DNA of 64,000 nt from Streptomyces yatensis. GTDB lineage: Bacteria; Actinomycetota; Actinomycetes; Streptomycetales; Streptomycetaceae. Both the position numbers and the translations under genes were made by a program. Below, piece by piece: positions 41,812 through 50,406 of the stretch. The stretch is from NCBI RefSeq assembly GCF_018069625.1, contig NZ_CP072941.1, forward strand, positions 7,564,001 to 7,628,000. The letters are read 5' to 3'. The first letter of the stretch is position 1, and the number at the start of each line of letters is the position of its first letter. Under the pieces are notes generated by a model that was not told the origin of the DNA, did no database searches, and saw only the letters and a program-made list of their open reading frames with translations.

Positions 41812-42576
41812 TCAGGCGTGAAACTCGTATTCGAGGATGTACGACCCCGCGTCGAGCACCATTTCATTGACCTCAACGGCCGTTCCGTCCTCGGTGAAAG
41901 CCGTGCGGCATACGAGAAAGACGGGCGTTCCACCGGGGAGCCGCAGGTCCTGGGCCTCGGTCGCGGAGGGCATGCGCGACCGGATCTCCTCGCGGAAGCG
42001 GGCGGGCGCATGGCCGAGTTCGGCGAGCCGCGCGTAGACGCCGCCGGCGCCGCTGTCCTCCTGGGTGATGGCCGAGCCTGCCACGAGGGAGGCTGAAAAG
42101 TACGACGTGGACAGCAGGACGGGCTTGCCGTCCAGAACGAAGCGGCGACTGCGGGTACAGGCCCGGTCGCTGCTTCCGAGCCCGAGAACGGCGGCGATAT
42201 GACTCGGAGCCTCTTTCTCCGTCACCGCAATGCTGTCCACGACGAGTTCCCGGTCCTCGTCCAGATCGGCCGACCAGACCGACCGTCCCGCTCCCCATTG
42301 GCTTTGGGCGAGACGTTGAATGCCGCGCCGCCGTAGTGGCCGAAAGGTGCGTACGAAGACCCCGGCGCCCTTGCGGGCTTCCGCGATGCCTTCGCTCTGC
42401 AGCACGCTCAGCGCCTGTCGGGCGGTCATACGAGCGACCTGGTAGGTGGTCATCAGCTCGTTCTCGCCGGGCAAACGATCACCCGGCCGGTACTCCCCAG
42501 CAGTGATCGCCGCCTTGAGTTCGTTGGCGATCCGCTGGTACTTGCGCTCTCCGCCGCTGCCCTGCCCCGCTGTCAC
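41812..42576 (-). CDS. GntR-family (HutC/UTRA-type) transcriptional regulator
   Basis: 254 residues. Winged helix at ~10-75 (KYQRIANELKAAITAGEY, LPGENELMTTYQVARMTARQAL) and a UTRA effector domain in the rest (APSHIAAVLGL, TPVFLVCRTAFTEDG). GTG 42576 has GGAGGG six bases upstream; the frame to 42606 runs into the operator and is not used. Three TCTAGA-centred palindromes upstream are its likely binding sites, consistent with HutC-type regulators such as DasR that bind TCTAGA-core sites. Effector unknown. Confidence 0.92.
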   Translation of the reverse strand: MTAGQGSGGERKYQRIANELKAAITAGEYRPGDRLPGENELMTTYQVARMTARQALSVLQSEGIAEARKGAGVFVRTFRPLRRRGIQRLAQSQWGAGRSVWSADLDEDRELVVDSIAVTEKEAPSHIAAVLGLGSSDRACTRSRRFVLDGKPVLLSTSYFSASLVAGSAITQEDSGAGGVYARLAELGHAPARFREEIRSRMPSATEAQDLRLPGGTPVFLVCRTAFTEDGTAVEVNEMVLDAGSYILEYEFHA

Positions 42577-42593
42577 CGACCACCCTCCGATCT

Positions 42594-42705
42594 TCTCTAG
42601 AGACACCCTAGGTGTCCGCTCGCTTGTTTGAGCAATCCGGGGCAGCTTTGGGCGGGTTTGACATCTCTAGAGATGCGCCGCTTCACTGGAGATGTCTAGA
42701 GATGT
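42594..42705. promoter_or_regulatory. Three-operator GntR control region with a TTGACA promoter
   Basis: O1 TCTCTAGAGA (42594-42603), O2 CATCTCTAGAGATG (42662-42675, perfect 14 bp) and O3 with core TCTAGA at 42695-42700 (arms ATG/GAT, imperfect). TTGACA at 42658-42663 with TTCACT at 42682-42687 (18-base spacer) forms a plus-strand promoter, with O2 between the two hexamers and O3 just after the start. O1 sits before the gntR ribosome site. This predicts repression of the rightward micro-ORF and autoregulation. Confidence 0.7.
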
Positions 42706-42722
42706 TCCGTGAGGAGGGTGCA

Positions 42723-42863
42723 ATGGCGCACATGACGGGTCTTCAAGGTGACGCTCATCCGCGCGTCACCGACATGATCTTCCACCCTCCCGCCGACCCG
42801 CTGAACGCTTCCGCTGAGGACATCGTCGACGCGGCACTCGGGTACCGCGCCATCGTGGTGTGA
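42723..42863 (+). CDS. 46-residue peptide resembling the C-terminal half of colicin E9-type immunity proteins
   Basis: ATG 42723 follows a strong GGAGGG four bases upstream. The product reads MAHMTGLQGD, then HPRVTDMIFHPPADPLNASA and EDIVDAALGYRAIVV. This matches the layout HPxxSDLIYYPxxxDDSPxxIV...WRA of colicin DNase immunity proteins and the e9imm peptides annotated in Streptomyces, but lacks the N-terminal helices I and II. It is the first gene after the TCTAGA operators. Function unknown; possibly a truncated immunity protein or a distinct short peptide. Confidence 0.65.
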   Translation: MAHMTGLQGDAHPRVTDMIFHPPADPLNASAEDIVDAALGYRAIVV

Positions 42864-43019
42864 CCCGCTCCGCCAGCAGGCCGCAGGTCGCAGGGCAGCG
42901 TCGGCGCGCTGACGGGGTGCGGCGCACCCAGGAGAAGCCCGTCCTGGTACTGGCCCGCTGACCTGCCCAGACTCGGTGGGGCAGGGGGAAACGGGATCAG
43001 GAGCGAAAAGGATATCGCC

Positions 43020-43763
43020 ATGAACGTCATTACCGAGACGGGCAAGGTCGTGCTCATCACCGGGGCCAGCAGCGGGATCGGTGAGGCGACCGCGCGTCGG
43101 CTCGCCGCCGAGGGGCACCGGGTGTTTCTGGGGGCGCGGCGGACCGAGCGGCTGGGGGAGCTGGCCGGGCAGATCACCGCGGAGGGCGGCAGCGCGGCGT
43201 ACCAGCGGCTGGATGTCACCGCGGCCGGGGACATGCGGGCCTTCGTGGCGGCTGCCCGGGAGCGGTTCGGGCGGGTGGATGTGGTGGTCAACAACGCCGG
43301 GGCGATGCCCCTGTCGCCGCTCGAGGCGCTGAAGGTCGACGAGTGGGACCGGATGCTGGATGTGAATGTGCGCGGTGTGCTGTACGGCATCGCCGCGGCG
43401 CTGCCGGTGATGAAGGAGCAGGGTGGCGGGCATGTCGTGAACATCGCCTCGGTCGGCGCGTACGAGGTGTCGCCCACGGCGGCGGTGTACTGCGCCACCA
43501 AGTTCGCCGTGCGCGCCATCTCCGAGGGGCTGCGCCAGGAATCGGCCGGTGACATCCGGGTCAGCCTGGTCTCCCCGGGCGTGACCGAGTCCGAACTCGC
43601 CGACTCCATCTCCGATCCGGCGGCCCGTGAGGCCATGAAGACCTACCGCTCGGTGGCCCTGCCCGCGTCCGCGATCGCCGACGCCATCGCGTACGCCATC
43701 GGTCAGCCGGCCGAGGTCGACGTCAACGAGATCGTGGTGCGCCCGGTCGCGAGCGCCCAGTAG
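43020..43763 (+). CDS. Short-chain dehydrogenase/reductase
   Basis: 247 residues, classical SDR: cofactor loop GASSGIGEATARR, NNAGA after strand 4, catalytic Ser in NIASVGAYE and YxxxK as YCATK. The basic residue in GARRTER after strand 2 suggests NADP preference. RBS GGAG/AAAGGA upstream of ATG 43020. The 156 bases before it follow the micro-ORF, so it may be read from the same GntR-controlled promoter or from its own. Confidence 0.92.
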   Translation: MNVITETGKVVLITGASSGIGEATARRLAAEGHRVFLGARRTERLGELAGQITAEGGSAAYQRLDVTAAGDMRAFVAAARERFGRVDVVVNNAGAMPLSPLEALKVDEWDRMLDVNVRGVLYGIAAALPVMKEQGGGHVVNIASVGAYEVSPTAAVYCATKFAVRAISEGLRQESAGDIRVSLVSPGVTESELADSISDPAAREAMKTYRSVALPASAIADAIAYAIGQPAEVDVNEIVVRPVASAQ

Positions 43764-43873
43764 GGGCCGCGCGGGGGTACCGCTCGAACAGGAGTACCCA
43801 CGAAGGTCGGTTGAGCGGTTTCCTGTGCCACTCCCCGGACCTCAGCTTCAGGGCGGCCCGACTGTTGTGGGGC

Positions 43874-44038
43874 TCACTCAGCAGTGTCGTCTTCGCCGGA
43901 CTTCAGCGCCGACAGCGCCCTACGTACAGCTTGGAAGAGGTCGGGAAGCTGATTGACGAGCTGAATAAGCAACGTCACGAACAAGCTCAGCAGGCCGAAG
44001 ACTGCGAGCACAGTGAGAGTGATGGCGTTCCAGTCCAC
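43874..44038 (-). CDS. Predicted 54-residue single-pass membrane peptide
   Basis: GTG 44038 preceded by AGGAAGG about eight bases upstream. The product is DWNAITLTVLAVFGLLSLF, VTLLIQLVNQLPDLFQAVRR, then ALSALKSGEDDTAE. It has one long hydrophobic helix (residues 5-28), an amphipathic stretch with a Pro, and an acidic tail. About two thirds of third positions are G or C, below the surrounding genes. The opposite-strand frame at 43811-44098 has no ribosome site or recognisable domain and is rejected. Function unknown; holin/toxin-like or accessory-element membrane peptide are possible. Confidence 0.5.
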   Translation of the reverse strand: MDWNAITLTVLAVFGLLSLFVTLLIQLVNQLPDLFQAVRRALSALKSGEDDTAE

Positions 44039-44370
44039 CAGTTGACCTTCCTGGTGGTCGAACTGGTGGCGGGCAGCCTCAGTCCGACCACCTACTGAAG
44101 TGGTCGAGCTGAGGACTGCGTTACGCGCTCACGCGAGTCTCAGGGGTCAACAGCGGGTCTCCCGCCACTAACGGCCCGTTTCTCTGCGCGCTTACTGAGA
44201 GGGCCTGAGAGGAACAGGGTACTGCGGATTCGGGATCGGTTGGTGAACAGCAGGGTTCCGCCACACCGAGCGGTCCCGAACTGGTGTACACGTGTCCAGG
44301 CATGTGCGGCCTCGGGACTGGTAAGCCCGCATGTCGAGGTGTCGCGTATTCAGCGGACTCCGGCTCCTGA
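44039..44370. other. 332-base stretch without a gene, lower GC
   Basis: Holds GTGTACAC in GGTGTACACGTGTCC (near 44283), a CGCTCACGCGAG short hairpin (near 44125) and no convincing ORF or tRNA. It lies between the membrane peptide and the NUDIX gene and looks like junction sequence of an inserted segment. Confidence 0.4.
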
Positions 44371-44829
44371 TTACTGACTGTGGCCGGTAGCGGTGGTCCA
44401 GCGCGGGTCGATGCGGCCCAGCCATGCGTCTTGATCGTCGGCCAGTGGTTGCTTCAGGGGAAGTGAGAGGAACCGGCAGGCGAAGGTGAGGCCAGCGTCG
44501 TCTCCGTCGTCGTGGACGTGGTGCTCCCACTCATTGGCGGTGTCTGCGGGTGCCTGGAGGTGCAAGAAGCCGGTTCGTCGTGGCTGTCCCGTGTCGGGGT
44601 GAGGCTTGTCCTCAACAGCGATCTGCCGGACCACTGTGGCTGTGAGCAGACCGGTCTCCTCGGCGACCTCTCGAAGAACCGCTTCTTCCAGTCCTTCGCC
44701 TGATTTGACTCCTCCCGCCGGGACCTGGGTGCCGGCCTCCGGCATACCGATGTGATCGAACACCAGCAGCTCGGGGACGGCGCGATGTCGGATCACGTAT
44801 GCGGCGACACGGATTCTGGGTCGAGTCAT
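44371..44829 (-). CDS. NUDIX hydrolase
   Basis: 152 residues with an intact Nudix box: GGVKSGEGLEEAVL followed by REVAEETGLL, matching GX5EX7REUXEEXGU. N-terminal RVAAYVIRHRAVPELLVFDH gives the usual first strands. It hydrolyses a nucleoside diphosphate linked to another moiety; the substrate cannot be read. Its ATG overlaps the stop of the shifted C-terminal frame of the broken recombinase (ATGA). Confidence 0.9.
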   Translation of the reverse strand: MTRPRIRVAAYVIRHRAVPELLVFDHIGMPEAGTQVPAGGVKSGEGLEEAVLREVAEETGLLTATVVRQIAVEDKPHPDTGQPRRTGFLHLQAPADTANEWEHHVHDDGDDAGLTFACRFLSLPLKQPLADDQDAWLGRIDPRWTTATGHSQ

Positions 44830-45288
44830 CCCGGCATTGTCCGTTGTCGGCGGAGTTCATGATTGCCGGAGGCGTATCGGCTCCAGGTGCCGCCGGCTTC
44901 GGTGACCAGGCGAGTGGCGGTCTTGTCGTGATAGCCGAGTGCCTTCGCGAATAACGGGGGCCGGGGCTTGCACGGGCGGCAGCGTGAGGCGGGGCATCCG
45001 GCCGGTCTTCATGCACCACCGCAGGAATGACTGAGACGGACGGCGGGTGGCCAGGTTCTCGGCGTGCCAGGCGTCTCGGCAGATCGGTGTGCCACCGGTG
45101 TCTCGACCCGGCAGCAGCCGATCGGTGCCGCAACACGGGCAGAGGCCGCGGACGTGCGTCGCCCGTTCGTAGCAGGTCGGGCAGATCGGACCGTCCGACC
45201 ACTCGGCGGACTTCGAGGCTCGACGGCCGCAGTGGGCGCAGTCGCGGATCATCCACCGCTCGTACTCCTCCGGAGTGGCAGTGACCAC
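44826..45288 (-). pseudogene. Broken recombinase/integrase: zinc-finger N-terminus joined to frameshifted C-terminus
   Basis: GTG 45288 with AAGGGG upstream opens a frame with two zinc ribbons (CAHCGRR...CPTCYE and CPCCGTD...CRD). The sequence then jumps to FLRWCMKTGRMPRLTLPP and APVIREGTRL. At that point the coding sense moves to the neighbouring frame, which gives ALGYHDKTATRLVTEAGGTW and SRYASGNH before stopping at 44826. The YHDKTATR...WSRYA ending and the zinc-ribbon start are, as I recall, the two ends of a Streptomyces site-specific recombinase of ~500 residues; here the core is deleted and one frameshift remains. Remnant of a mobile element. Confidence 0.65.
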
Positions 45289-45572
45289 GCACCGCCCCTT
45301 GGGCGCCTCGCCCCAGCGAGCCGGAACTGTCGCCGGTCAACGGGGGTAACAGTGGTGGTTGGGCGTGAGTCGGTCCCGGTAGCTGTCGACTTGACGCCGC
45401 TGGCGGGGGCCGCTTTGATCGCAACTGCCGCACGGGTGTACCGCCCCCGTGCCGCCCAAGAGGTACGCCCAGCCGGTAGGGGGCCCGGTTCCGGTCCCGA
45501 GCCCGGACTCAGTCGCCAGGACGGCGGATGCCATCCGAGGCGGGGCCGTTACCCGCGAGTGTTGGAGCTTTC

Positions 45573-46403
45573 ATGCCAGCCAGCCATGCCGCCCGCCTTC
45601 GTCGCCGCTGGGTCCTCGCGTCGGTGGCGGCGGCCGCGGCCGCCGCGGCCGCCGTCGTGGCCGTGTCCATGTCCTCGGGGGCCAGCGCGTCCGAAGTGGC
45701 GCTGCCGCCCGTCCACGGCGGCTTCGACTACCAGATCGGCGGCGAGTACACCCCGCCGAAGGGCGTCGACATCGTCAGCCGCGACCGCGCGGACTCCCCG
45801 GCGGACGGGCTGTACAACATCTGCTACGTCAACGCCTTCCAGGTCCAGCCGGGCGAGCGCGACCAGTGGCCCGACGACCTGCTGCTGCGGGACCGCGACG
45901 GCGATCTCGTCATCGACACCCACTGGAAGGAACCGCTGCTCGACATCAGCACCGCCAAGAAGCGCGAGCGCGTGGCGGAGAAGGTCAACGGCTGGATCGA
46001 CGGCTGTGCCAAGGACGGCTTCGACGCCGTCGAGCCCGACAACTACGACAGCTACGAGCGCTCCCAGAAGCTGCTGACCGCCAGTCACGCCAAGGAGTTC
46101 ATGGCCCTGCTGTCCGAGCACGCGCACGCCCAGGGGCTGGCCATCGCGCAGAAGAACACCGCGGAGCTCCTCCCCGACCGCAAGGCGGCCGGGCTGGACT
46201 TCGCGGTGGTCGAGGAGTGCGGCCAGTACGACGAGTGCGGTGAGTTCGCCAAGGCCTACGACGACCATGTGGTGGTGGTCGAGTACGGCGAGGAGGGCTT
46301 CGCCAAGGCCTGCGAGGGCTGGGGCGACCGGCTCAGCATCGTCCTGCGGGACGAGGACGTCTCGACCGACGACGGTGAGGATTACGTCCGCGAGACCTGT
46401 TAG
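45573..46403 (+). CDS. Secreted glycoside hydrolase family 114 (endo-alpha-1,4-polygalactosaminidase-like)
   Basis: 276 residues. Signal peptide: [26 protein letters not shown] with Ala-rich core and a cut after SSGASA. The TIM-barrel GH114 domain shows GGFDYQIGGEY, ICYVNAFQVQPGE, DGFDAVEPDNYDSY (acidic catalytic candidates), AIAQKNTAEL and VVEECGQYDECGE. Enzymes of this type cut galactosaminogalactan-like polymers. ATG 45573 has GGAG five bases upstream. Four cysteines in the second half could form disulfides. Confidence 0.88.
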   Translation: MPASHAARLRRRWVLASVAAAAAAAAAVVAVSMSSGASASEVALPPVHGGFDYQIGGEYTPPKGVDIVSRDRADSPADGLYNICYVNAFQVQPGERDQWPDDLLLRDRDGDLVIDTHWKEPLLDISTAKKRERVAEKVNGWIDGCAKDGFDAVEPDNYDSYERSQKLLTASHAKEFMALLSEHAHAQGLAIAQKNTAELLPDRKAAGLDFAVVEECGQYDECGEFAKAYDDHVVVVEYGEEGFAKACEGWGDRLSIVLRDEDVSTDDGEDYVRETC

Positions 46404-46408
46404 GGAAT

Positions 46409-46455
46409 CCCGGTGCGTCCCCGCATGCCCGCAGGGCGGCGGAGACGCACCACGG
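46409..46455. terminator. Hairpin between convergent GH114 and TIGR03085 genes
   Basis: GGTGCGTC (46412-46419) pairs with GACGCACC (46444-46451) with further CCGC/GCGG pairing inside, between two convergent stops. Confidence 0.7.
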
Positions 46456-46457
46456 GC

Positions 46458-47090
46458 TCAGACGCCCAGCTTGGCCTCACGCGCCGCGGCCACGGCCTCC
46501 TTGTCGCCCTCCAGCTCGACCCGGGCGGCCTCCTGACGGCCGCTGAGGAAGAGCGCCAGCTCGCCCGGTTCGCCGGTGACCGTGACGACCGGGACGCCGC
46601 GGTGGGCCACCGCCGTACGGCCGTCCGGGCGCCGCAGCACCAGGCCGACGGGGGAGCGGCGGCCGAAGATCCGGGCGCCGCGCTCGATACGGGACCACAG
46701 CGTGTCGGCGAAGACCGGGTCCAGCTCGCGCGGTGTCCACTCCGGGCGGGCGCGGCGCACATCCTCGCCGTGGACGTAGAACTCGAAGCTGTTGGCCGCC
46801 TCGTCCACCTGCTTCAGCGCGAACGGCGACATCCGCGGCGGACCGGTGCGGAAGAGCTGGAGCAGTTCTTCGTACGGCTTCGCCGCGAACTCCTCCTGGA
46901 CCCGGGCCAACCGCGCGGCCAGCGGCTTGACCAGCACCCCGGCGGCCGCGTCGGGGCGGCGCTCACGGACCACCAGATGGGCCGCCAGATCGCGGGTGTT
47001 CCAGCCCTCGCACAGCGTCGGGGCCCCGGGGCCCGCGCCGTCCAAGAGGTCGGCGAGGAGCAGGCGTTCGCGCTTCGCGTGAGTGGACAT
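46458..47090 (-). CDS. TIGR03085-type metal-binding protein (DinB/mycothiol-isomerase fold)
   Basis: 210 residues. The N-terminal four-helix bundle contains LCEGWNTRDLAAHLVVRERR with the metal-ligand His, and a later FEFYVHGEDVRRARPEW with the other ligands, as in the TIGR03085 family related to mycothiol-dependent maleylpyruvate isomerase. The C-terminal ~60 residues form a separate small domain. Function unassigned. Confidence 0.88.
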   Translation of the reverse strand: MSTHAKRERLLLADLLDGAGPGAPTLCEGWNTRDLAAHLVVRERRPDAAAGVLVKPLAARLARVQEEFAAKPYEELLQLFRTGPPRMSPFALKQVDEAANSFEFYVHGEDVRRARPEWTPRELDPVFADTLWSRIERGARIFGRRSPVGLVLRRPDGRTAVAHRGVPVVTVTGEPGELALFLSGRQEAARVELEGDKEAVAAAREAKLGV

Positions 47091-47192
47091 ACGTCCACCC
47101 TACGGCCGGGGCCCGCCCGCTGCCATGAGGAGCGCCGCCGCGCGCCCGCCGGGGCCGCCCCGCCCGGGCCCATCCCGGAGGGGCTGCCGGGC

Positions 47193-48236
47193 CTATCCCG
47201 GCAGCGGCTTGCTCAGCTTCTTGCCGTCGCGTGCGGCGCTCAGCGTGAGCGCGCAGGAGACCTGGTCCTCGCCCTGGATGGAGTAGGTGCCCAGCGCGGG
47301 ATACAGCGCGTAGTAGTAATACATCCGGCCGTCGTTGGGGATGGTCTTGAGCCGCTTCTTGGCGTCCGTACCGCACAGCGACAGCGCCTTGGTCTGAATC
47401 GCCTTCTCGGAGGAGAAGTCGCCGCTCAGCTTCTCGTTGGCGATCACCTCGCCGTCGTGCGGGCCGTGGCAGGAGCGCTTCTCGACCTTGGTGACGCTGC
47501 TGTCCATCGCCGGGTGGTCGAAGCACTGGCCGGGGTCGAGCACCACATACGGCACCTTGTCACCGGGCTCGCCGGACTCCGACGCGTCCGGGGCGGCCGA
47601 ATCGGAGGTGTCCGGATCCGCGTCGGGGGCATCGCTTCCGCCGCCCAGCGGCGCGCCCTGACCGGGGTCCTCCGAGCCCGGCGGGGCGGCGGACGCCCCG
47701 CCGTCCGAGGGCGAGGAGAGGGGGCGGTCCGAGGCGGAGGCGGACGGGCCGGCGCCGGCCGAGGTCTTCTTGTCCCCGTCGTCCTTCGTCCCGATGACGA
47801 TCGCGCCGACGACCACCGCCACGGCCACCACCGCCGCGATGACGATCGCCGCGACCTTGGAACCACCGGGGCCGGCCGGCGGGGGAGGCGGCAGCGCGCC
47901 CGGGGGTATCGCCCCCGGCGGCAGCGCGCCCGGGGGCGGCCCGCCGGGCAGCAGGGCCGGTGGGGCGGGCGGGCCGAAACCGCCGCTCGGCTGCCCGGGC
48001 GGACCGGGCTGGGCGTACGGCCCCGGCTGGGCGTACGGACCGGGCTGGGCCTGCGGCCCCGGCTCGCCCGGCCGCGCGGGCCCATCCGCCGCGGGCGGCG
48101 GCCCGAAGCCCTGCTGCGGCTGCCGCGGAGGCTGCTGGGGCTGAGACGGTGGTTGCTCATGCGGCTGCGGCGGTGGACCGAACCCCCCGCCGTTTCCAGG
48201 CCGGTTGGGGTCATTCGACGGCGGCGGAAACGTCAT
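47193..48236 (-). CDS. Septum_form-family membrane protein with proline-rich cytoplasmic tail
   Basis: 347 residues. The first ~115 are Pro/Gly/Gln rich with [19 protein letters not shown] repeats; one membrane helix ([21 protein letters not shown]) near 125-150; a Ser/Asp/Pro linker; and an outer domain with cysteines in [31 protein letters not shown] and VSCALTL, the pattern of the Septum_form family. ATG 48236 begins MTFPPPSND. Role in septum formation is by family name only. Confidence 0.82.
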   Translation of the reverse strand: MTFPPPSNDPNRPGNGGGFGPPPQPHEQPPSQPQQPPRQPQQGFGPPPAADGPARPGEPGPQAQPGPYAQPGPYAQPGPPGQPSGGFGPPAPPALLPGGPPPGALPPGAIPPGALPPPPPAGPGGSKVAAIVIAAVVAVAVVVGAIVIGTKDDGDKKTSAGAGPSASASDRPLSSPSDGGASAAPPGSEDPGQGAPLGGGSDAPDADPDTSDSAAPDASESGEPGDKVPYVVLDPGQCFDHPAMDSSVTKVEKRSCHGPHDGEVIANEKLSGDFSSEKAIQTKALSLCGTDAKKRLKTIPNDGRMYYYYALYPALGTYSIQGEDQVSCALTLSAARDGKKLSKPLPG

Positions 48237-48343
48237 GCCCGAAGCATGCCCCATTCCACCGACAACCCGACCATCGGGCCCGGCATACCGGCCCGGCGGA
48301 GATCATTCGCAAAGACCCCCCTCCGGGCGTGCAGAATGGTCGC

Positions 48344-48709
48344 ATGACCGGCTCCGACCGCCCCTCCGCCCTCGACCCGGCCCTCGCCGCCCGCCTCAAG
48401 CGCGGCGCCGACGGGCTGCTGCCCGCCATCGCCCAGCAGTACGACACCGGTGAGGTGCTGATGCTCGGCTGGATGGACGACGAGGCGCTGCACCGCACCC
48501 TCACCACCGGCCGCTGCACCTACTGGAGCCGCAGCCGCCAGGAGTACTGGGTCAAGGGCGACACCTCCGGCCATGTCCAGCTGGTCAAGTCGGTCGCCCT
48601 CGACTGCGACGCCGACACCATCCTCGTCAAGGTCGACCAGGTCGGCGCCGCCTGCCACACCGGCGACCGCACCTGCTTCGACGCCGACGACCTCCCGCTC
48701 GGCCCGTAG
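48344..48709 (+). CDS. hisI: Phosphoribosyl-AMP cyclohydrolase
   Basis: 121 residues, the monofunctional PRA-CH. Metal and active-site motifs: [32 protein letters not shown] and [10 protein letters not shown]. It is separated from the main his operon by 14 kb of accessory genes and stands before trpE, so it is probably expressed separately from hisDCB-hisF. Confidence 0.97.
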   Translation: MTGSDRPSALDPALAARLKRGADGLLPAIAQQYDTGEVLMLGWMDDEALHRTLTTGRCTYWSRSRQEYWVKGDTSGHVQLVKSVALDCDADTILVKVDQVGAACHTGDRTCFDADDLPLGP

Positions 48710-48714
48710 CCCGG

Positions 48715-48759
48715 CCGGCAGTCCGGAGTCCGGCAGTCCGGAGTCCGGCAGTCCGGAGT
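48715..48759. repeat. Three 15-bp tandem repeats after hisI
   Basis: Exact units CCGGCAGTCCGGAGT at 48715, 48730 and 48745, five bases past the hisI stop. Confidence 0.92.
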
Positions 48760-48848
48760 CCGGCCGCCGGACCGGCCGGCACCGCATCCGCCCCATCACC
48801 GCACCCGCCCGCCGGGCTCCCCAGCCCTTGACCCAGGACGTTGTCACG

Positions 48849-50339
48849 ATGGATCTCGAGACCTTCCGCAAGCTGGCGGCCGATCGCCGCGTCATCCCCG
48901 TCAGCCGCAAGCTGCTCGCGGACGGCGACACCCCCGTGGGCCTCTACCGCAAGCTGGCCGCCGAGCGCCCCGGCACCTTCCTCCTCGAATCCGCCGAGAA
49001 CGGCCGCTCCTGGTCCCGCTACTCCTTCATCGGCGTCCGCAGCTCCGCCACCCTCACCGAACGCGACGGCCGCACCCACTGGCTGGGCACCCCGCCGGTC
49101 GGCGTGCCCACCGAGGGCGACCCCCTCCAGGCGCTGCGCGCCACCGTGGAGACCCTGCACACCCCCCGCGACCTCGGGGGCCTGGTCCAGCTCCCGCCGT
49201 TCACCGGCGGCATGGTCGGCTACCTCGGCTACGACATCGTCCGCCGCCTGGAGAAGGTCGGCGAGCACGGGCGGGACGATCTGCGCCTGCCCGAGCTGAC
49301 CATGCTGCTCACCTCGGACCTCGCGGTGCTGGACCACTGGGACGGCACCGTGCTGCTGATCGCCAACGCGATCAACCACAACGACCTCGACACCGGGGTG
49401 GACGAGGCGTACGCGGACGCCGTGGCCCGGCTCGACGCGATGGCCGCCGACCTGGTGCGCCCCGTGCCGACCGACCCCACCGCGCTGCCCGAGTCCGAGC
49501 TGCCCGAGTACACCGCGCTGTGGGGCGGCGAGGACTTCATGGCGGCCGTGGACGAAATCAAGGAGCGCATCCGCGCGGGCGAGGCCTTCCAGGTCGTCCC
49601 CTCGCAGCGGTTCGAGACGCCGTGCTCGGCCAGCGCCCTCGACGTCTACCGCGTGCTGCGCGCCACCAACCCGAGCCCCTATATGTACCTCTTCCGGTTC
49701 GAGGGCTTCGATGTGGTGGGCTCCAGCCCGGAGGCCCTGGTCAAGGTCGAGGACGGCCGGGCGATGCTGCATCCCATCGCCGGTACCCGCCCCCGGGGGG
49801 CCACCCCGCAGGAGGACGCCGCCCTCGCCGAGGAACTGCTGGCCGACCCCAAGGAGCGGGCCGAGCATCTGATGCTCGTCGACCTCGGGCGCAATGACCT
49901 CGGGCGGGTCTGCGAGCCCGGCAGCGTGGAGGTCGTCGACTTCATGTCGGTCGAGCGCTACAGCCACGTCATGCACATCGTCTCGACGGTCACCGGCAGC
50001 CTCGCCGAGGGCCGTACGGCGTTCGACGTGCTCACCGCCTGCTTCCCCGCGGGCACCCTCTCCGGCGCCCCCAAGCCGCGGGCGCTGCAGATCATCGAGG
50101 AGCTGGAGCCGAGCCGCCGCGGGCTCTACGGCGGCTGTGTCGGCTATCTCGACTTCGCGGGCGACTCCGACACCGCGATCGCCATCCGCACCGCGCTGCT
50201 GCGCGAGGGCACGGCCTATGTGCAGGCGGGCGCGGGGATCGTCGCCGACTCCGAGCCGGCCGCCGAGGACGCGGAGTGCCGCAACAAGGCGGCGGCGGTG
50301 CTGCGGGCGGTGCACGCGGCGGGCCGGCTGGGGCGGTAG
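48849..50339 (+). CDS. trpE: Anthranilate synthase component I
   Basis: 496 residues, a TrpE without fused glutaminase; a TrpG partner must come from elsewhere. Motifs: [20 protein letters not shown] at the N-terminus (tryptophan-binding LLES follows), [33 protein letters not shown] and [15 protein letters not shown]. It converts chorismate and ammonia to anthranilate and is normally inhibited by tryptophan. ATG 48849. No Trp-codon leader peptide is visible between hisI and this start. Confidence 0.97.
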   Translation: MDLETFRKLAADRRVIPVSRKLLADGDTPVGLYRKLAAERPGTFLLESAENGRSWSRYSFIGVRSSATLTERDGRTHWLGTPPVGVPTEGDPLQALRATVETLHTPRDLGGLVQLPPFTGGMVGYLGYDIVRRLEKVGEHGRDDLRLPELTMLLTSDLAVLDHWDGTVLLIANAINHNDLDTGVDEAYADAVARLDAMAADLVRPVPTDPTALPESELPEYTALWGGEDFMAAVDEIKERIRAGEAFQVVPSQRFETPCSASALDVYRVLRATNPSPYMYLFRFEGFDVVGSSPEALVKVEDGRAMLHPIAGTRPRGATPQEDAALAEELLADPKERAEHLMLVDLGRNDLGRVCEPGSVEVVDFMSVERYSHVMHIVSTVTGSLAEGRTAFDVLTACFPAGTLSGAPKPRALQIIEELEPSRRGLYGGCVGYLDFAGDSDTAIAIRTALLREGTAYVQAGAGIVADSEPAAEDAECRNKAAAVLRAVHAAGRLGR

Positions 50340-50355
50340 TTCCCGGTAGTTCCCA

Positions 50356-50397
50356 TATCCCCCACCCGGGGACGGTGCCGTACCCGGGTGGGGGATA
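50356..50397 (+). terminator. Perfect 15-bp hairpin after trpE, reaching the next gene's start
   Basis: TATCCCCCACCCGGG (50356-50370) pairs fully with 50383-50397 around a 12-base loop. It ends directly before GTG 50398 and nine bases before GTG 50407, and its right arm contains the only G-rich ribosome-site-like sequence. It could stop trpE transcription or hide that start. Confidence 0.75.
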
Positions 50398-50406
50398 GTG
50401 GTAGGC

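Noticed and set aside
43811..44098. 95-codon plus-strand frame after the SDR gene
   Set aside because: No ribosome site at its start, no recognisable domain, and the minus-strand frame over the same DNA has a ribosome site and a membrane helix.
44039..44370. tRNA or attachment site at the edge of the accessory segment
   Set aside because: No cloverleaf, anticodon arm or direct-repeat pair could be found by eye.
45337..45534. 65-codon minus-strand frame between the recombinase remnant and GH114
   Set aside because: No ribosome site or motif seen; it overlaps the GH114 promoter region. It could be a further scrap of the element, but nothing supports that.
48709..48849. Trp attenuator/leader peptide before trpE
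   Set aside because: Looked for a run of TGG codons followed by a terminator; only a tandem repeat is present.
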